Below, one piece after another: positions 1 to 10,001 of a stretch of 64,000 nucleotides of DNA. Both the position numbers and the translations under genes were made by a program. The notes under the pieces are model-generated. The model was not told where the DNA came from. It searched no databases and was given only the letters and a program-made list of their open reading frames with translations. Each line of letters starts with the position of its first letter. Position 1 is the first letter of the stretch. The DNA is taken from positions 62,001 to 126,000 of the forward strand of contig CAIMFV010000061.1 of assembly GCA_903840435.1 (NCBI GenBank), in the 5' to 3' direction. The DNA is from an uncultured Caulobacterales bacterium. GTDB taxonomy: Bacteria; Pseudomonadota; Alphaproteobacteria; Caulobacterales; Caulobacteraceae.

Positions 1-272
1 TAGGCCGGATAGATATAGTCAGCGAACTGAATCTCCACCACCGGACGAAGCCCATAGGCGCCCATGCCGATGGCCGTGCCGACAAGGCCATTTTCCGAGA
101 TCGGCGCGTCAAAACAGCGGGTTCGGCCATATTTGGATTGCAAACCGTCGGTGACGCGAAACACGCCACCGAAATAGCCGACATCCTGGCCAAAGATCAG
201 CACCTTCGGATCGCGCGCCAGCATCACGTCAAGGGCGGAGTTGAGCGCCTGGATCATGTTCATGGCGGGCAT
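1..272 (-). CDS. 2-oxoisovalerate dehydrogenase E1 beta subunit (partial, N-terminal part)
   Basis: This is the beta subunit of the thiamine-diphosphate E1 component of the branched-chain 2-oxo acid dehydrogenase complex, which decarboxylates the keto acids of valine, leucine and isoleucine. Only the first 90 residues are in the window; the gene runs off the left edge. The reading frame starts [21 protein letters not shown] and continues with the family segments [37 protein letters not shown] and a [11 protein letters not shown] stretch. The ATG at 270-272 lies 3 bases past the stop of the alpha-subunit gene, so the two are translated as neighbours in one operon. An E2 gene would be expected just outside the window. 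Confidence 0.9.
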   Translation of the reverse strand, partial: MPAMNMIQALNSALDVMLARDPKVLIFGQDVGYFGGVFRVTDGLQSKYGRTRCFDAPISENGLVGTAIGMGAYGLRPVVEIQFADYIYPA

Positions 273-275
273 GGT

Positions 276-1900
<1,625 letters not shown>

Positions 1901-2359
1901 ATGTTAGCCCATCAGGATGTGGTGCTGTCGAGCGACCACGCCGCCACCAAGCTTCGTCGGCTCATCTATGACCACATCGCCGCGCAAGGCTGGCGCGCGG
2001 TTGACATGGGTCCAGCCTCCGAGGAGCGCTGTGATTATCCCGAGCAAGGCGCAGCCGCTGCACGTCTCGTCGCGGCAAATCAGTTCCGGTTCGGCATCGT
2101 GCTCTGTGGCACAGGCCAAGGCATTATGATGGCGGCAAATAAAATTACCGGCATCCGCTGCGGGGTCTGCTCTGATCCCTATTCGGCGCGGTTGATCCGC
2201 CAACATAATGACGCCAACATGCTGGCTCTGGGCGCGCGGGTGATCGGCGAGGGACTGGCGCTTGAAATTGTCGATGCTTTTTTGAGCGCTACATTCGAAG
2301 GCGGACGCCATGAGCCACGCGTCCGCATGTTGGACGCGTTGGACCTGTCACGACAGTAA
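1901..2359 (+). CDS. rpiB: Ribose-5-phosphate isomerase B
   Basis: RpiB/LacAB-family sugar phosphate isomerase (152 aa, typical length), interconverting ribose 5-phosphate and ribulose 5-phosphate in the non-oxidative pentose phosphate pathway. Visible signatures are SSDHAA near residues 10-15 (active-site Asp/His pair), the catalytic CGTGQG loop (Cys69), and NDANMLALGARVIG towards the C terminus. The ATG at 1901 is preceded by GGAG at about 1888-1891, a reasonable ribosome binding site. The gene stands alone, divergent from bkd. Family members can also be galactose-6-phosphate or allose-6-phosphate isomerases; nothing here suggests that. Confidence 0.93.
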   Translation: MLAHQDVVLSSDHAATKLRRLIYDHIAAQGWRAVDMGPASEERCDYPEQGAAAARLVAANQFRFGIVLCGTGQGIMMAANKITGIRCGVCSDPYSARLIRQHNDANMLALGARVIGEGLALEIVDAFLSATFEGGRHEPRVRMLDALDLSRQ

Positions 2360-2427
2360 AGGCGGTAAACGCCTCCCTCAACCACAGGCCTCCTAAAAAA
2401 CCATGGAAATGAAGGCGGCGCGGTTAA

Positions 2428-2504
2428 TGGTGGTTGGGGGCGGGATCGAACCGCCGACCTGTGGGTTATGAATCCACCGCTCTAACCATCTGAGCTACCC
2501 AACC
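2428..2504 (-). tRNA. tRNA-Met (CAT anticodon, elongator type likely)
   Basis: A full 77-base cloverleaf can be drawn on the minus strand. Acceptor stem GGTTGGG pairs perfectly with CCCAACC, then discriminator A and an encoded CCA. The D arm is GCTC-AGATGGTTA-GAGC, the anticodon arm GTGGA-TTCATAA-CCCAC with anticodon CAT, and the T arm GGCGG-TTCGATC-CCGCC. The first acceptor pair is G-C, and the anticodon stem lacks the three consecutive G-C pairs of initiator tRNA, so an elongator is favoured. A lysidine-modified tRNA-Ile2 also carries CAT and cannot be excluded by eye. Confidence 0.9.
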
Positions 2505-2559
2505 GCGCGAGCGGGCGGGTATAGCGAGAAACGGGCGGCACCTCAAGCCTCGCGCGCGC

Positions 2560-3507
2560 TTATCCGATATGTCCTGCGGCGCGGCGCAAACGATCATTGA
2601 TCGCTTCGCCCAGTCCCGTTGTCGGAATTGGCGCCACAGCAATGGCGATCGGGTTCAACCGGTCCGCCGCGCGCAAGGCCGCAAAGAGCCGTTGCGCCGC
2701 TTCCACCACATCTCCCGCCTCGCTCAAGCTAAACCGCAGCGGCTCGGTTTCTGGGCCCTCGCCGAAGGAAAGAAAGGCCTCGCCGGGACGAGGCGCCCGT
2801 GCATCAAGCCTGACCGGCGCATTGGGGGCGTAGTGCAAGGCGAGGCGCCCGGGGGTGCGCTTGGCATCGGCCCCCGCCTCCTGCAAGGGGCCGATCAGGG
2901 CCTCGATCTCCGCCCGTGGCAAGCCGCCCGCCCTCAGCCAAAGTGCTGCGTCCAACAGGCCGACAACACTCGATTCGACACCGATGGTGCAGGCGCCGCC
3001 CTCAAGCGCTGCTCCGGCGAAGTCGCCTGTCTCCTCAATTGCGTCGGCAAGGGTCGTCGGGCTTGGTCGTCCAGACCGATTGGCCGACGGAGCGACCAGG
3101 ACCCCGCCAAAGGCGTGCAACAGGCGTTGGGCCACCGGATGGGCGGGTGCACGCACCGCCACCGTCTCGAGGCCCGCGCGGGCCAGGTCACAAACCGCAA
3201 ACCGATCCAAAACCGGCGCGACCAAGGTCAGGGGGCCCGGCCAAAACCGCTGCGCGAGCTGTTCGGCCCGGTGGTCAAATCTGGCGAGCTTACGGGCAGT
3301 GGCAAGATCGGCCACATGGGCGATCAGCGGGTTAAAGCTTGGCCTGCCCTTTGCTGCATAAAGAGCGGCAACAGCTTTCGGATTACGGGCATCGGCGGCC
3401 AGACCATAGACGGTTTCGGTGGGCATGAGGACGAGACCCCCTCCGCGCAAAACCTCAACGGCGGCGGCGATGTCGCGCGCATCGGATGCAGCGGTTTCGC
3501 GGGCCAT
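2560..3507 (-). CDS. tsaC: L-threonylcarbamoyladenylate synthase (Sua5/YrdC/TsaC family)
   Basis: Makes L-threonylcarbamoyl-AMP from threonine, bicarbonate and ATP, the first step of the t6A modification of ANN-decoding tRNAs; cytoplasmic. The YrdC domain shows PTETVYGLAADA (about residues 29-40), KGRPSFNPLIAHV with the KxR dyad (K53, R55) and VAPSANRSGRPSPTT. The protein is 315 aa, so it has the extra C-terminal Sua5 domain absent in short TsaC. The frame can be extended upstream to a TTG at 3522, but the ATG at 3507 (MARETAASD) is preferred. It sits just downstream of the tRNA gene on the same strand. Confidence 0.93.
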   Translation of the reverse strand: MARETAASDARDIAAAVEVLRGGGLVLMPTETVYGLAADARNPKAVAALYAAKGRPSFNPLIAHVADLATARKLARFDHRAEQLAQRFWPGPLTLVAPVLDRFAVCDLARAGLETVAVRAPAHPVAQRLLHAFGGVLVAPSANRSGRPSPTTLADAIEETGDFAGAALEGGACTIGVESSVVGLLDAALWLRAGGLPRAEIEALIGPLQEAGADAKRTPGRLALHYAPNAPVRLDARAPRPGEAFLSFGEGPETEPLRFSLSEAGDVVEAAQRLFAALRAADRLNPIAIAVAPIPTTGLGEAINDRLRRAAGHIG

Positions 3508-3662
3508 GCGAGGTCTCGACAAGAATGCGACTAAGGAATGTGGCGCAAGGTTCGCCCCCCTCCCTCGTTAGGCGTTTCGCGGGCTTGGCGAAAGCCCCTC
3601 GGGTCTTTAGGGTCCCTCCCAGCCGGGGGCCCGGCATGATTTCCTGACAAAGACCCCTGAAC

Positions 3663-5414
3663 ATGACGTTTTCTCCGCCGCAAAGCGACATCCTCTTCGC
3701 CCTCACTGCCCAGGCAGGATTTGACCGACTGATCGCCTGCGGCGCCTTTCCAGACTGCGACCTTGACCTTGTCCGTGCCGTGCTGGCGGCGGCAGGCGAC
3801 TTTGCGCAAGATGTATTGGCGCCTTTGAACCGCCCTGGAGATGTGGCGGGTGCGCGTCTTGAGAATGGCGAGGTTCGCGCCGCGCCCGGCTTTGCCGAGG
3901 CCCTCCAATCTTACGGCCAAGGCGGTTGGAGCGGCCTTGCCGCTTCGCCCGAGCACGGGGGGCAGGGCTTGCCACGGGCGGTGGAGCAAGCCGCCAATGA
4001 AATGATGCACGCGGCCAATATGGCCTTTGGCCTCTGCCCCATGCTCACCCTTGGCGCAATTGAAGCCATCGCTGCCCATGCCAGCCCAGACTTACAAGCC
4101 ATCTACCTGCCGCCCATGGTCGCCGGAGCCTGGACCGGTGCGATGAACTTGACCGAGTCCGCCGCCGGGTCGGATTTGGCCGCAGTTCGCACCACCGCCA
4201 CCCCGACGCCTGACGGTGCTTACCGTCTGAACGGCCAGAAAATCTTCATCACCTGGGGCGACCATGATGCGGCGGAAAACATCGTCCACTTGGTGCTTGC
4301 GCGCATCCCTGGCGCTCCCGAGGGTGTGAAGGGCATCTCTCTGTTTCTCGCGCCCAAATTCATCCCGACGCCACAGGGCGGTATCGGCGAACGCAATGGC
4401 GTGCGGGTTGCAGGGCTTGAGCACAAGCTCGGTATTCACGCCTCGCCCACCTGCGTCATGGCGTTTGAAGATGCGCTGGCCTGGCGGGTCGGCGAAGAAA
4501 ACCGTGGGCTGGCTCACATGTTCACCATGATGAATGCAGCGCGATTGGGCGTTGGCGTCCAAGGCGTGGCCATTGCCGAACGGGCCTACCAGCAGGCCTT
4601 CAGCTTTGCCCAAGAGCGGCGCCAGGGGCGGCCCGTGCTGGCAGCACAGGGCGATGGCCCCATCGCGGACCATCCGGACGTGCGGGTCAACCTGCTGGTG
4701 ATGAAGGCCAAGATCGAGGCGGCTCGAGCGCTGTGCCTTTTAACCGCCGTGGAAGGCGATCTCGCCCATGCGGCACCGAACGCAGCGGACCGCGAAACCG
4801 CCAGGCTGCGCCAAGACTTCCTCGTGCCCATCGCCAAGGCCTGGTCGACCGATCGAGGCGTTGAGATCGCGTCGCTTGCCCTGCAAATCCACGGCGGCAT
4901 GGGCTTTATTGAAGAAACCGGTGCGGCCCAGCATTATCGCGACGCCCGCATTGCGCCCATCTATGAAGGCACAAACGGTATTCAGGCCATTGACCTCATT
5001 GGCCGCAAACTCGGACAGGCCAATGGCGAAGCCGCCAAGAGCCTCCTGGCTGAGGCGGGCGACATCGCTAAGGCGCTTGCCAGCCACCCCGATCCGCGCC
5101 TGCAAGCTGCGGCGCCCTTCCTGACCTCGGCGCTCTCTTCAGCCGTTCAGGCAACGCACTGGATTGAGGCGGCCAAGCTGCGCTCACTTCCCGACGCCCT
5201 TACCGGCGCCACGGCCTATCTCACCTTGATGGGTGAAACGCTTGGCGGCGCCCTCATCGCCAAGGGCGCGCTTGCTGTCCTGGCCTCCGAGACCGATCCG
5301 GCCCAGCGAGACGCGCGCATCCGCAGCCTGACCGTCTATGCCGCCCATGTCCTGGCAAAGACCCCAGGTCTGCGCGCCGCCATAGAACTGGGTGCCCTGG
5401 CCTTAGGGGCTTAA
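3663..5414 (+). CDS. Acyl-CoA dehydrogenase (long FadE/DmdC-like type)
   Basis: FAD-dependent acyl-CoA dehydrogenase (583 aa), longer than the 380-residue classical enzymes and of the type with a C-terminal extension found in FadE-like and 3-methylmercaptopropionyl-CoA dehydrogenase (DmdC) proteins. Visible family motifs are MNLTESAAGSDLAAVRT (substrate/FAD binding), GQKIFITWGDHD, and IYEGTNGIQAIDLIGRKL, in which Glu435 is the expected catalytic base. It oxidises an acyl-CoA to the trans-2-enoyl-CoA; the actual acyl chain cannot be told from sequence. It stands alone with no beta-oxidation neighbours. A hairpin overlaps the stop codon. Confidence 0.88.
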   Translation: MTFSPPQSDILFALTAQAGFDRLIACGAFPDCDLDLVRAVLAAAGDFAQDVLAPLNRPGDVAGARLENGEVRAAPGFAEALQSYGQGGWSGLAASPEHGGQGLPRAVEQAANEMMHAANMAFGLCPMLTLGAIEAIAAHASPDLQAIYLPPMVAGAWTGAMNLTESAAGSDLAAVRTTATPTPDGAYRLNGQKIFITWGDHDAAENIVHLVLARIPGAPEGVKGISLFLAPKFIPTPQGGIGERNGVRVAGLEHKLGIHASPTCVMAFEDALAWRVGEENRGLAHMFTMMNAARLGVGVQGVAIAERAYQQAFSFAQERRQGRPVLAAQGDGPIADHPDVRVNLLVMKAKIEAARALCLLTAVEGDLAHAAPNAADRETARLRQDFLVPIAKAWSTDRGVEIASLALQIHGGMGFIEETGAAQHYRDARIAPIYEGTNGIQAIDLIGRKLGQANGEAAKSLLAEAGDIAKALASHPDPRLQAAAPFLTSALSSAVQATHWIEAAKLRSLPDALTGATAYLTLMGETLGGALIAKGALAVLASETDPAQRDARIRSLTVYAAHVLAKTPGLRAAIELGALALGA

Positions 5415-5424
5415 TCAAGCCCCT
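5405..5424 (+). terminator. Hairpin at the end of the acyl-CoA dehydrogenase gene
   Basis: AGGGGCTT and AAGCCCCT form a perfect 8-bp stem with a 4-base AATC loop; the TAA stop codon lies inside it. No T-tract follows, so it would be an atypical terminator or a 3' stabiliser of the mRNA. Confidence 0.35.
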
Positions 5425-5475
5425 TCGGAAGCGCTCCGGGTGGCCGGGTGGCGTTCGGCTGCGGCATAGTGTCCA

Positions 5476-6987
5476 GTGACCATTTTCACGCGTGATGTTC
5501 GCGGGCTTTCCACGCTAGACCGGGCCCCCATTAAATGGTCTGGAACAACACGCAGCGTGAAACCCTATAATCTGCTCGTCAGTTTGGAAGGCGCGCGCCT
5601 CGGCCATTGCGGAATTGCATCCGACATCCGGCGGATTTTCACCGCTCTGGCGCTGGAACCAAAAATTGAGCTCGGAGGCCTGATATTTCCCAGTGGTCCG
5701 GCAGGCATAAATCGGCAACGGCGCATCAAAACCTTGGAAGCCTCGGCAATCTTGCACGAACTCCAATCGGAACCCGAACCTCGCCGTCGGATTGGCCGGA
5801 TCATTCGACGGATGCGCTCGGGCCTCGAGTCTTATGGCAACTCTGTCAGGCAACATAAGCTCACGTCCTTTGAAAGTGATGTTTTCGAAGACGTAATTTG
5901 GCGGCTATTCTTTGCCGGTCATGCGCCTCAAAAGGTTCGCTCAGCGATCATGAAGGCGTCATTTCACTACGCCCGTTCCCTTCCAAGACCCCACCTCCAA
6001 GGTCGGTCGCCCTGGCCTTTCGCAGCCCCCCCGAAACTCGATATCGGGCAGTATACGGCCATCCTGTTTCAAGAAATGCGTCCCGTACGGCTTCCTCGCC
6101 ACGTGGTGAAATTTGTCCGCTATCATGATGCTATCCCGGTCACCGACCCTGATCTTGTCAGTGATCGCCACGCGGCGCGCATGCACATGGTCACGCTGAC
6201 CCAATGCGCCCGCGACAGTCATTTTGTTTGCAATTCAAGGGCGACCCGAAACGCGCTCCTGCGCCTTCGACCCGATCTTGAACCCTACGCGCATGTCATT
6301 CCCGCCATTGTCGAGGCGCCGCGCGCAGTTCCGAAATTGGACCTTCAGACTCTAATAGACGCAAGGGCTTTGAATGGAGGCGAAAAACGCAGCACCCCAT
6401 TTTCACCCGCGCGGCGGAACGGCGGCCTGCACGCTTTTGTCTTAGCGGTGGCGCCGCTTGAACCGAAAAAAAACGTCCCCGTAATTGTCGAGGGCTGGGC
6501 GAGAAGCTTATCGCGCAGACAAGGCGTCAAACTCCTCATCGTTGGCGGCGCAGGATGGAAATCCGCAGAGTCGGAGCGCGCCATAGCCCCCTATCTGCAA
6601 TCGGGAGAAATTGTCAGGCTTGCGGGCCTGTCAGACGACGAATTGGGGATGCTGTATCGCCGAGCTGCGGTTTTAGTTTTTCCATCCCTGGTCGAGGGCT
6701 TTGGCTTACCTCCCGTCGAGGCGCTACACGCGGGCACTCCTGTTATCGCGTCGGATATCCCAGCTTTTCGCGAAGTCCTCGAGGACGCCGCACTTTACGT
6801 CGATCCCTACGATCCGGAAGACCTGGCCACCAAGCTCGACAGTTTGGTGATCGAGGAAGGCGCGGCACAAAAGCATGCGCGGCTAAAGGAGCGCTCCGTT
6901 TCGGTGCTGCAAAAATATCAATCAAGGGCGGTTTCAGAGCAATGGCTTCGTCTTTTGGAAACCGCCCAACCCAGACGACAGGATTGA
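5476..6987 (+). CDS. GT4-family glycosyltransferase (glycosyl transferases group 1)
   Basis: A retaining GT-B glycosyltransferase of 503 aa. The C-terminal donor-binding half is clear: LAVAPLEPKKNVPVIVEGW, LIVGGAGWKSAE, and PSLVEGFGLPPVEALHAGTPV carrying the E-x7-E nucleotide-sugar motif (Glu407 and Glu415), then ASDIPAFREVLEDAALYVDP. It resembles mannosyltransferases acting on polysaccharide or glycolipid. The frame starts at a GTG (5476). The gene is followed after 3 bases by a methyltransferase gene, so they form a two-gene operon. Base composition is visibly less GC-rich than the neighbours, with runs such as AAAAAAAA near 6467, hinting at acquisition by transfer. Acceptor unknown. Confidence 0.8.
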   Translation: MTIFTRDVRGLSTLDRAPIKWSGTTRSVKPYNLLVSLEGARLGHCGIASDIRRIFTALALEPKIELGGLIFPSGPAGINRQRRIKTLEASAILHELQSEPEPRRRIGRIIRRMRSGLESYGNSVRQHKLTSFESDVFEDVIWRLFFAGHAPQKVRSAIMKASFHYARSLPRPHLQGRSPWPFAAPPKLDIGQYTAILFQEMRPVRLPRHVVKFVRYHDAIPVTDPDLVSDRHAARMHMVTLTQCARDSHFVCNSRATRNALLRLRPDLEPYAHVIPAIVEAPRAVPKLDLQTLIDARALNGGEKRSTPFSPARRNGGLHAFVLAVAPLEPKKNVPVIVEGWARSLSRRQGVKLLIVGGAGWKSAESERAIAPYLQSGEIVRLAGLSDDELGMLYRRAAVLVFPSLVEGFGLPPVEALHAGTPVIASDIPAFREVLEDAALYVDPYDPEDLATKLDSLVIEEGAAQKHARLKERSVSVLQKYQSRAVSEQWLRLLETAQPRRQD

Positions 6988-6990
6988 GAA

Positions 6991-7767
6991 ATGCTGGTTT
7001 CCCGCCCCTGCCGGGCTGATGATTTTGAAAGTGCTTGGTACAAAGACTGGTGCGCCCAATTTCGGGAGACCCCGAGGCTTCACAGAAAGCAGTGGGAATT
7101 TTGTTATATCCTGCAAGCGCTGGCGGAGCGCGGTCTCCTTTGTGAAGGTGCCACGGGCTTGGGCTTTGGCGTGGGTCGGGAGCCTCTCGCGGCGGTTGTC
7201 GCCAAACTCGGCTGCTCGGTCATCGCAACGGACCAAGAGACTTCAAGCGCCATTGCAAAGGGTTGGGCGGAGACGAATCAACACGCCGCGTCTTTATCCG
7301 GCCTCAACGACCGCGGAATTTGCCCGCCGGATGCGTTCGAGCGTCGGGTGGTTTTCGAAACGGCTGATATGAATGATAAGGCCTTGTCCTATCGAGACTT
7401 TGACTTTGTTTGGTCGTCCTGTGTCATTGAACATCTGGGCTCGATCAGAAACGGCTTGGATTTCCTGGAGCGGTCGTTGGGCTTTTTGAGGTCCGGTGGA
7501 GTTTCAATTCACACCACCGAATTCAACTGCGTCTCGGATCATCAGACTTTGGAGACGGAAAACTGTGTCATTTTTCGTAAGCGCGACTTCTTAGCGCTCC
7601 AATCCCATTTGGCGGGGCGTGCGACGCTGCATTTTGACTGGGAACTCGGCAAGCGGGTTGAAGACGCGCATATTGATTTGCCGCCTTACACATCGGACTT
7701 GCACTTAAAGTTGCAACTTGAAAACCACGTCACAACATCGTTTGGACTCATTCTCACCAAGGCGTAG
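6991..7767 (+). CDS. Class I SAM-dependent methyltransferase
   Basis: A 258-residue Rossmann-fold methyltransferase. Motif I is TGLGFGVGREPLAAVVAKLG at about residues 54-73, the acidic end of strand beta2 is VIATDQE, and the post-motif FDFVWSSCVIEHLGS is the usual methyltransferase segment preceding a loop such as LGFLRSGGVSIHTTEFN. Its start lies 3 bases after the glycosyltransferase stop, so joint action on a glycan or glycolipid is likely (O-methylation of a sugar is one possibility, not shown). Codon use is as AT-rich as in the preceding gene. Confidence 0.75.
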   Translation: MLVSRPCRADDFESAWYKDWCAQFRETPRLHRKQWEFCYILQALAERGLLCEGATGLGFGVGREPLAAVVAKLGCSVIATDQETSSAIAKGWAETNQHAASLSGLNDRGICPPDAFERRVVFETADMNDKALSYRDFDFVWSSCVIEHLGSIRNGLDFLERSLGFLRSGGVSIHTTEFNCVSDHQTLETENCVIFRKRDFLALQSHLAGRATLHFDWELGKRVEDAHIDLPPYTSDLHLKLQLENHVTTSFGLILTKA

Positions 7768-7770
7768 AAA

Positions 7771-7797
7771 GCGGTGACGCGTGAGGCGCGCCACCGC
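7771..7797. terminator. Hairpin between convergent methyltransferase and peroxiredoxin genes
   Basis: GCGGTG at 7771-7776 pairs with CACCGC at 7792-7797, with a GCG/CGC pair further inside. It lies between two convergent stop codons and could terminate both transcripts. There is no clear T-tract. Confidence 0.35.
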
Positions 7798-7805
7798 CGC
7801 ACATG

Positions 7806-8288
7806 CTAGATCTGTTCCAAGAGGTAATCGGCCGCAGAAACGCGGAACTCGCCGCCCTCTTCGACATTGAGCTTGTCGACTACGCCATCCTTGACGACCA
7901 TCGAATAGCGCTGCGAGCGCAGGCCCATGCCGAATTTCGATCCGTCGAAATCAAGGCCAATGGCGCGGGTAAAGTCGCCATTGCCGTCCGCCAGCAAGGT
8001 CACTTCGTCGGAAATGCCTTGATCCTTCGCCCAAGCCCCCATGACAAAGACGTCATTGACGCTAATGCAGACGATTTGATCGACGCCCTTGGCCTTAAAG
8101 GCCTCGGCTTGCTCCTTATAGCCGGGCAGGTGGCGGGCGGAACAGGTGGGCGTAAAGGCGCCCGGCAGGGCCAGCACCGCAACCGTCTTCCCCTTGAAGA
8201 TGTCGTCGACCGAGATCGGCCGCGGCCCCTCCGAGGTCATGGTCATAAAGGTGGCGTTGGGAAGGCTGTCGCCGATCTTGATGGTCAT
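7806..8288 (-). CDS. Peroxiredoxin, Prx5/glutaredoxin-dependent type
   Basis: Thiol peroxidase of the atypical Prx5 class (160 aa), reducing hydrogen peroxide and alkyl hydroperoxides. The active-site signature PGAFTPTCSARHLPGY holds the peroxidatic Cys49. A second cysteine lies at position 74 (IVCISVNDVFVMGAW), as in the single-domain proteins that use glutaredoxin or thioredoxin as reductant. The longer frame reaching 8369 is arginine/proline-rich and non-conserved; the ATG at 8288 (MTIKIGDSLP) is the start. It is divergent from yqgE, leaving about 160 bases for promoters. Regulator sites are not obvious. Confidence 0.92.
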   Translation of the reverse strand: MTIKIGDSLPNATFMTMTSEGPRPISVDDIFKGKTVAVLALPGAFTPTCSARHLPGYKEQAEAFKAKGVDQIVCISVNDVFVMGAWAKDQGISDEVTLLADGNGDFTRAIGLDFDGSKFGMGLRSQRYSMVVKDGVVDKLNVEEGGEFRVSAADYLLEQI

Positions 8289-8452
8289 GGGCTTTGGTCT
8301 CCTGGACGGGCGCGGCCGGATGCGGCGGCGATTGTTTGCCAAATAGGGCTGGGACCTTGGCTGCCGCAAGGGCTAGGCGCCACGACCCCGCGAATTTTCG
8401 CCACGGCGCGCGCCCTCTTGCCAGACAGCTGAGGGAGTACGATCTTGGCCCG

Positions 8453-9067
8453 ATGACTGAGACGCAAACGCCTGGGCCAAATCCGCCGCACTCAACCCCT
8501 TGGCTTGGCGAGAGCCTGACCGGGCGCGTGCTCATCGCCATGCCTGGCATTGGGGATCCGCGCTTCGAGCGTGCCGTGATCTTGATGTGCATCCACAGCA
8601 AGGATCAAACCATGGGCCTGTCGCTCAATCGCCCGGTTGATGGCTTGCGGTTGCGCGAAGTGATTTCAAGCCTTGGCATCCCCGACGCCGATCAGGCCCC
8701 GGACCATGCGGTCCTGGAAGGCGGGCCAGTGCAGAAGGAGCGCGGCTTCGTCCTGCATACCGATGACTTTTCCGCCGGAGATGCGAGCCTGCCCATCGCC
8801 AATGGGGTCTCGCTGACCACCACCCGCGACGCCTTGAGCGCGCTCACCGATCCGGCCAGTCGCCCAAGCTGTGCGCTCCTGGCCTTGGGATATGCCGGAT
8901 GGTCGCCGGGGCAGTTGGAAGAGGAATTGGCGGCCAATGTTTGGCTGGCGGCGGATGCCGACCTAAGCCTCGTTTTCGATACCGATTACGAGGAAAAATG
9001 GTCCCGCGCGCTGGCCAAGCTCGGCGTGACGCCGGACCGCCTTTCGGCCACCGGGGGGCGGGCGTGA
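8453..9067 (+). CDS. yqgE: YqgE/AlgH family protein
   Basis: A 204-residue UPF0301 protein. Recognisable family segments are GRVLIAMPGIGDPRFERAVI, MGLSLNRPVDGL, VLEGGPVQKERGFVLHT and GYAGWSPGQLEEELA. Members are cytoplasmic; the biochemical function is not settled, although the family was once named for alginate regulation. The frame is open further upstream, but the ATG at 8453 follows GAGGGAG (8431-8437) and matches the start of the conserved region. Divergent from the peroxiredoxin gene. Confidence 0.9.
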   Translation: MTETQTPGPNPPHSTPWLGESLTGRVLIAMPGIGDPRFERAVILMCIHSKDQTMGLSLNRPVDGLRLREVISSLGIPDADQAPDHAVLEGGPVQKERGFVLHTDDFSAGDASLPIANGVSLTTTRDALSALTDPASRPSCALLALGYAGWSPGQLEEELAANVWLAADADLSLVFDTDYEEKWSRALAKLGVTPDRLSATGGRA

Positions 9068-9086
9068 AAAGTCTTCGAGGCTGCGC

Positions 9087-9479
9087 CTAATAGGTCGCCT
9101 CGAGGCTGATCAGTCGACCATCATAACTGCACACCGACACCCGTCCAACGCGACCCCGCCGCTTCCAATCATCCCAAGGATAGCGTGGCCGGCGCATGAA
9201 AATAATACTCGTGACCCAGGTGTCACCTTGGCGCACCACGTCAAAGGCGTATTTGCGTTTGTCGAACATATCGCGCTGAGCCGTGGCGAGGCTGAAATAA
9301 GACTTGGCCAGCACCACCGCATCCTCTGTTGATTTGACCAGCGGCGATTTCAACTGGGCAGAGGTGGCGTCGCTCGCCGCACATGTGCTCTCGGCCGCGT
9401 GGCTCGGCACGACCTGAACCGTGAGCGACACGGCAAGGCCCACCGCCGCTAGCATCGTCCATCTCAGGCGAGCGCCCAT
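9087..9479 (-). CDS. Small secreted protein of unknown function
   Basis: A 130-residue protein with a convincing Sec signal: MGARLRW, a hydrophobic stretch TMLAAVGLAVSLTVQVV and a cleavage site after PSHA. The mature part has an N-terminal Cys (STCAAS), a region AVVLAKSYFSLATAQ, and ends in RVSVCSYDGRLISLEATY; two cysteines could form a disulfide in the periplasm. The fold pattern (helix with Tyr, then paired strands ending in a D-G-R turn) reminds me of the NTF2-like immunity-protein family, but I cannot confirm it. The ATG at 9479 is preferred over the frame start at 9542 because it begins the signal peptide. Convergent with yqgE. Confidence 0.65.
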   Translation of the reverse strand: MGARLRWTMLAAVGLAVSLTVQVVPSHAAESTCAASDATSAQLKSPLVKSTEDAVVLAKSYFSLATAQRDMFDKRKYAFDVVRQGDTWVTSIIFMRRPRYPWDDWKRRGRVGRVSVCSYDGRLISLEATY

Positions 9480-9711
9480 CCTATCCCTATCCGTGGTCTC
9501 AAGGCCCCCCGGCCTCGTCGCTGGCCTCATGAAGACCGGCAACGCTCATCACTCAGCACCTGTCAGTCCGCCCGGTCAGGGTCAAGGGCGCGAATGAAAT
9601 AGTTCGCAGACGTCGAAACGGCGCCACAGGCCATGTCGGATAGGCCCTTAAAGAAAGACGCATCAATGCAAGTTGACAGGTCTGCGGTTCTCGCTCAAGA
9701 GGAGGCGATCC

Positions 9712-9911
9712 CTGCGGGAGAGTCCAAGCGAGTCGCGCATGTGCGTGGGTCGTTCGGCGCCGAAGGCGCAACCGCCCCGGAAACGCTCAGGCCCACGGAC
9801 CGCAGAGGATACTGGAACGCTGGAAAGTAGGACGGGCGCGCCCGTCCTCGCCGAAGGAGCAAGGCCGCGCTCTAAAGAGCGGGTCGGAATCTCTCAGGTT
9901 CATGGACAGCG
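9712..9911 (+). promoter_or_regulatory. Tandem glycine riboswitch upstream of gcvT
   Basis: Two glycine aptamers in series. Aptamer 1 is closed by P1 CTGCGG (9712-9717) and CCGCAG (9800-9805) and contains GGGAGAGT, GCGCCGAAGGCGCAA and GCTCAGGCCCACGGAC. Aptamer 2 is closed by CGCTG (9818-9822) and CAGCG (9907-9911) and contains CGCCGAAGGAGCAA and CTCTCAGGTTCATGGAC. A short linker with GGAA joins them, as in known tandem switches. Glycine binding normally turns gcv expression on. A TTGACA box lies at 9673-9678 upstream, with no good -10 sequence. The region 9912-10001 is the candidate expression platform. Confidence 0.93.
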
Positions 9912-10001
9912 GGGGCGTGATGTTCGGAGCGAGGTCTCGAAGAGCGAGGTCTTTTTCTGAAGTCGCGTCGTCGATGTGTCGTGAAGAGGTTCCTAGCCCC
10001 G

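Noticed and set aside
2362-2377. GGCG-GTAAA-CGCC hairpin after rpiB
   Set aside because: Stem of only four pairs and no T-tract; too weak to call as terminator.
2569-3534. 321-codon open frame opposite tsaC
   Set aside because: Shadow of a clear gene on the other strand; composition is typical of antisense frames in GC-rich DNA and no motif is present.
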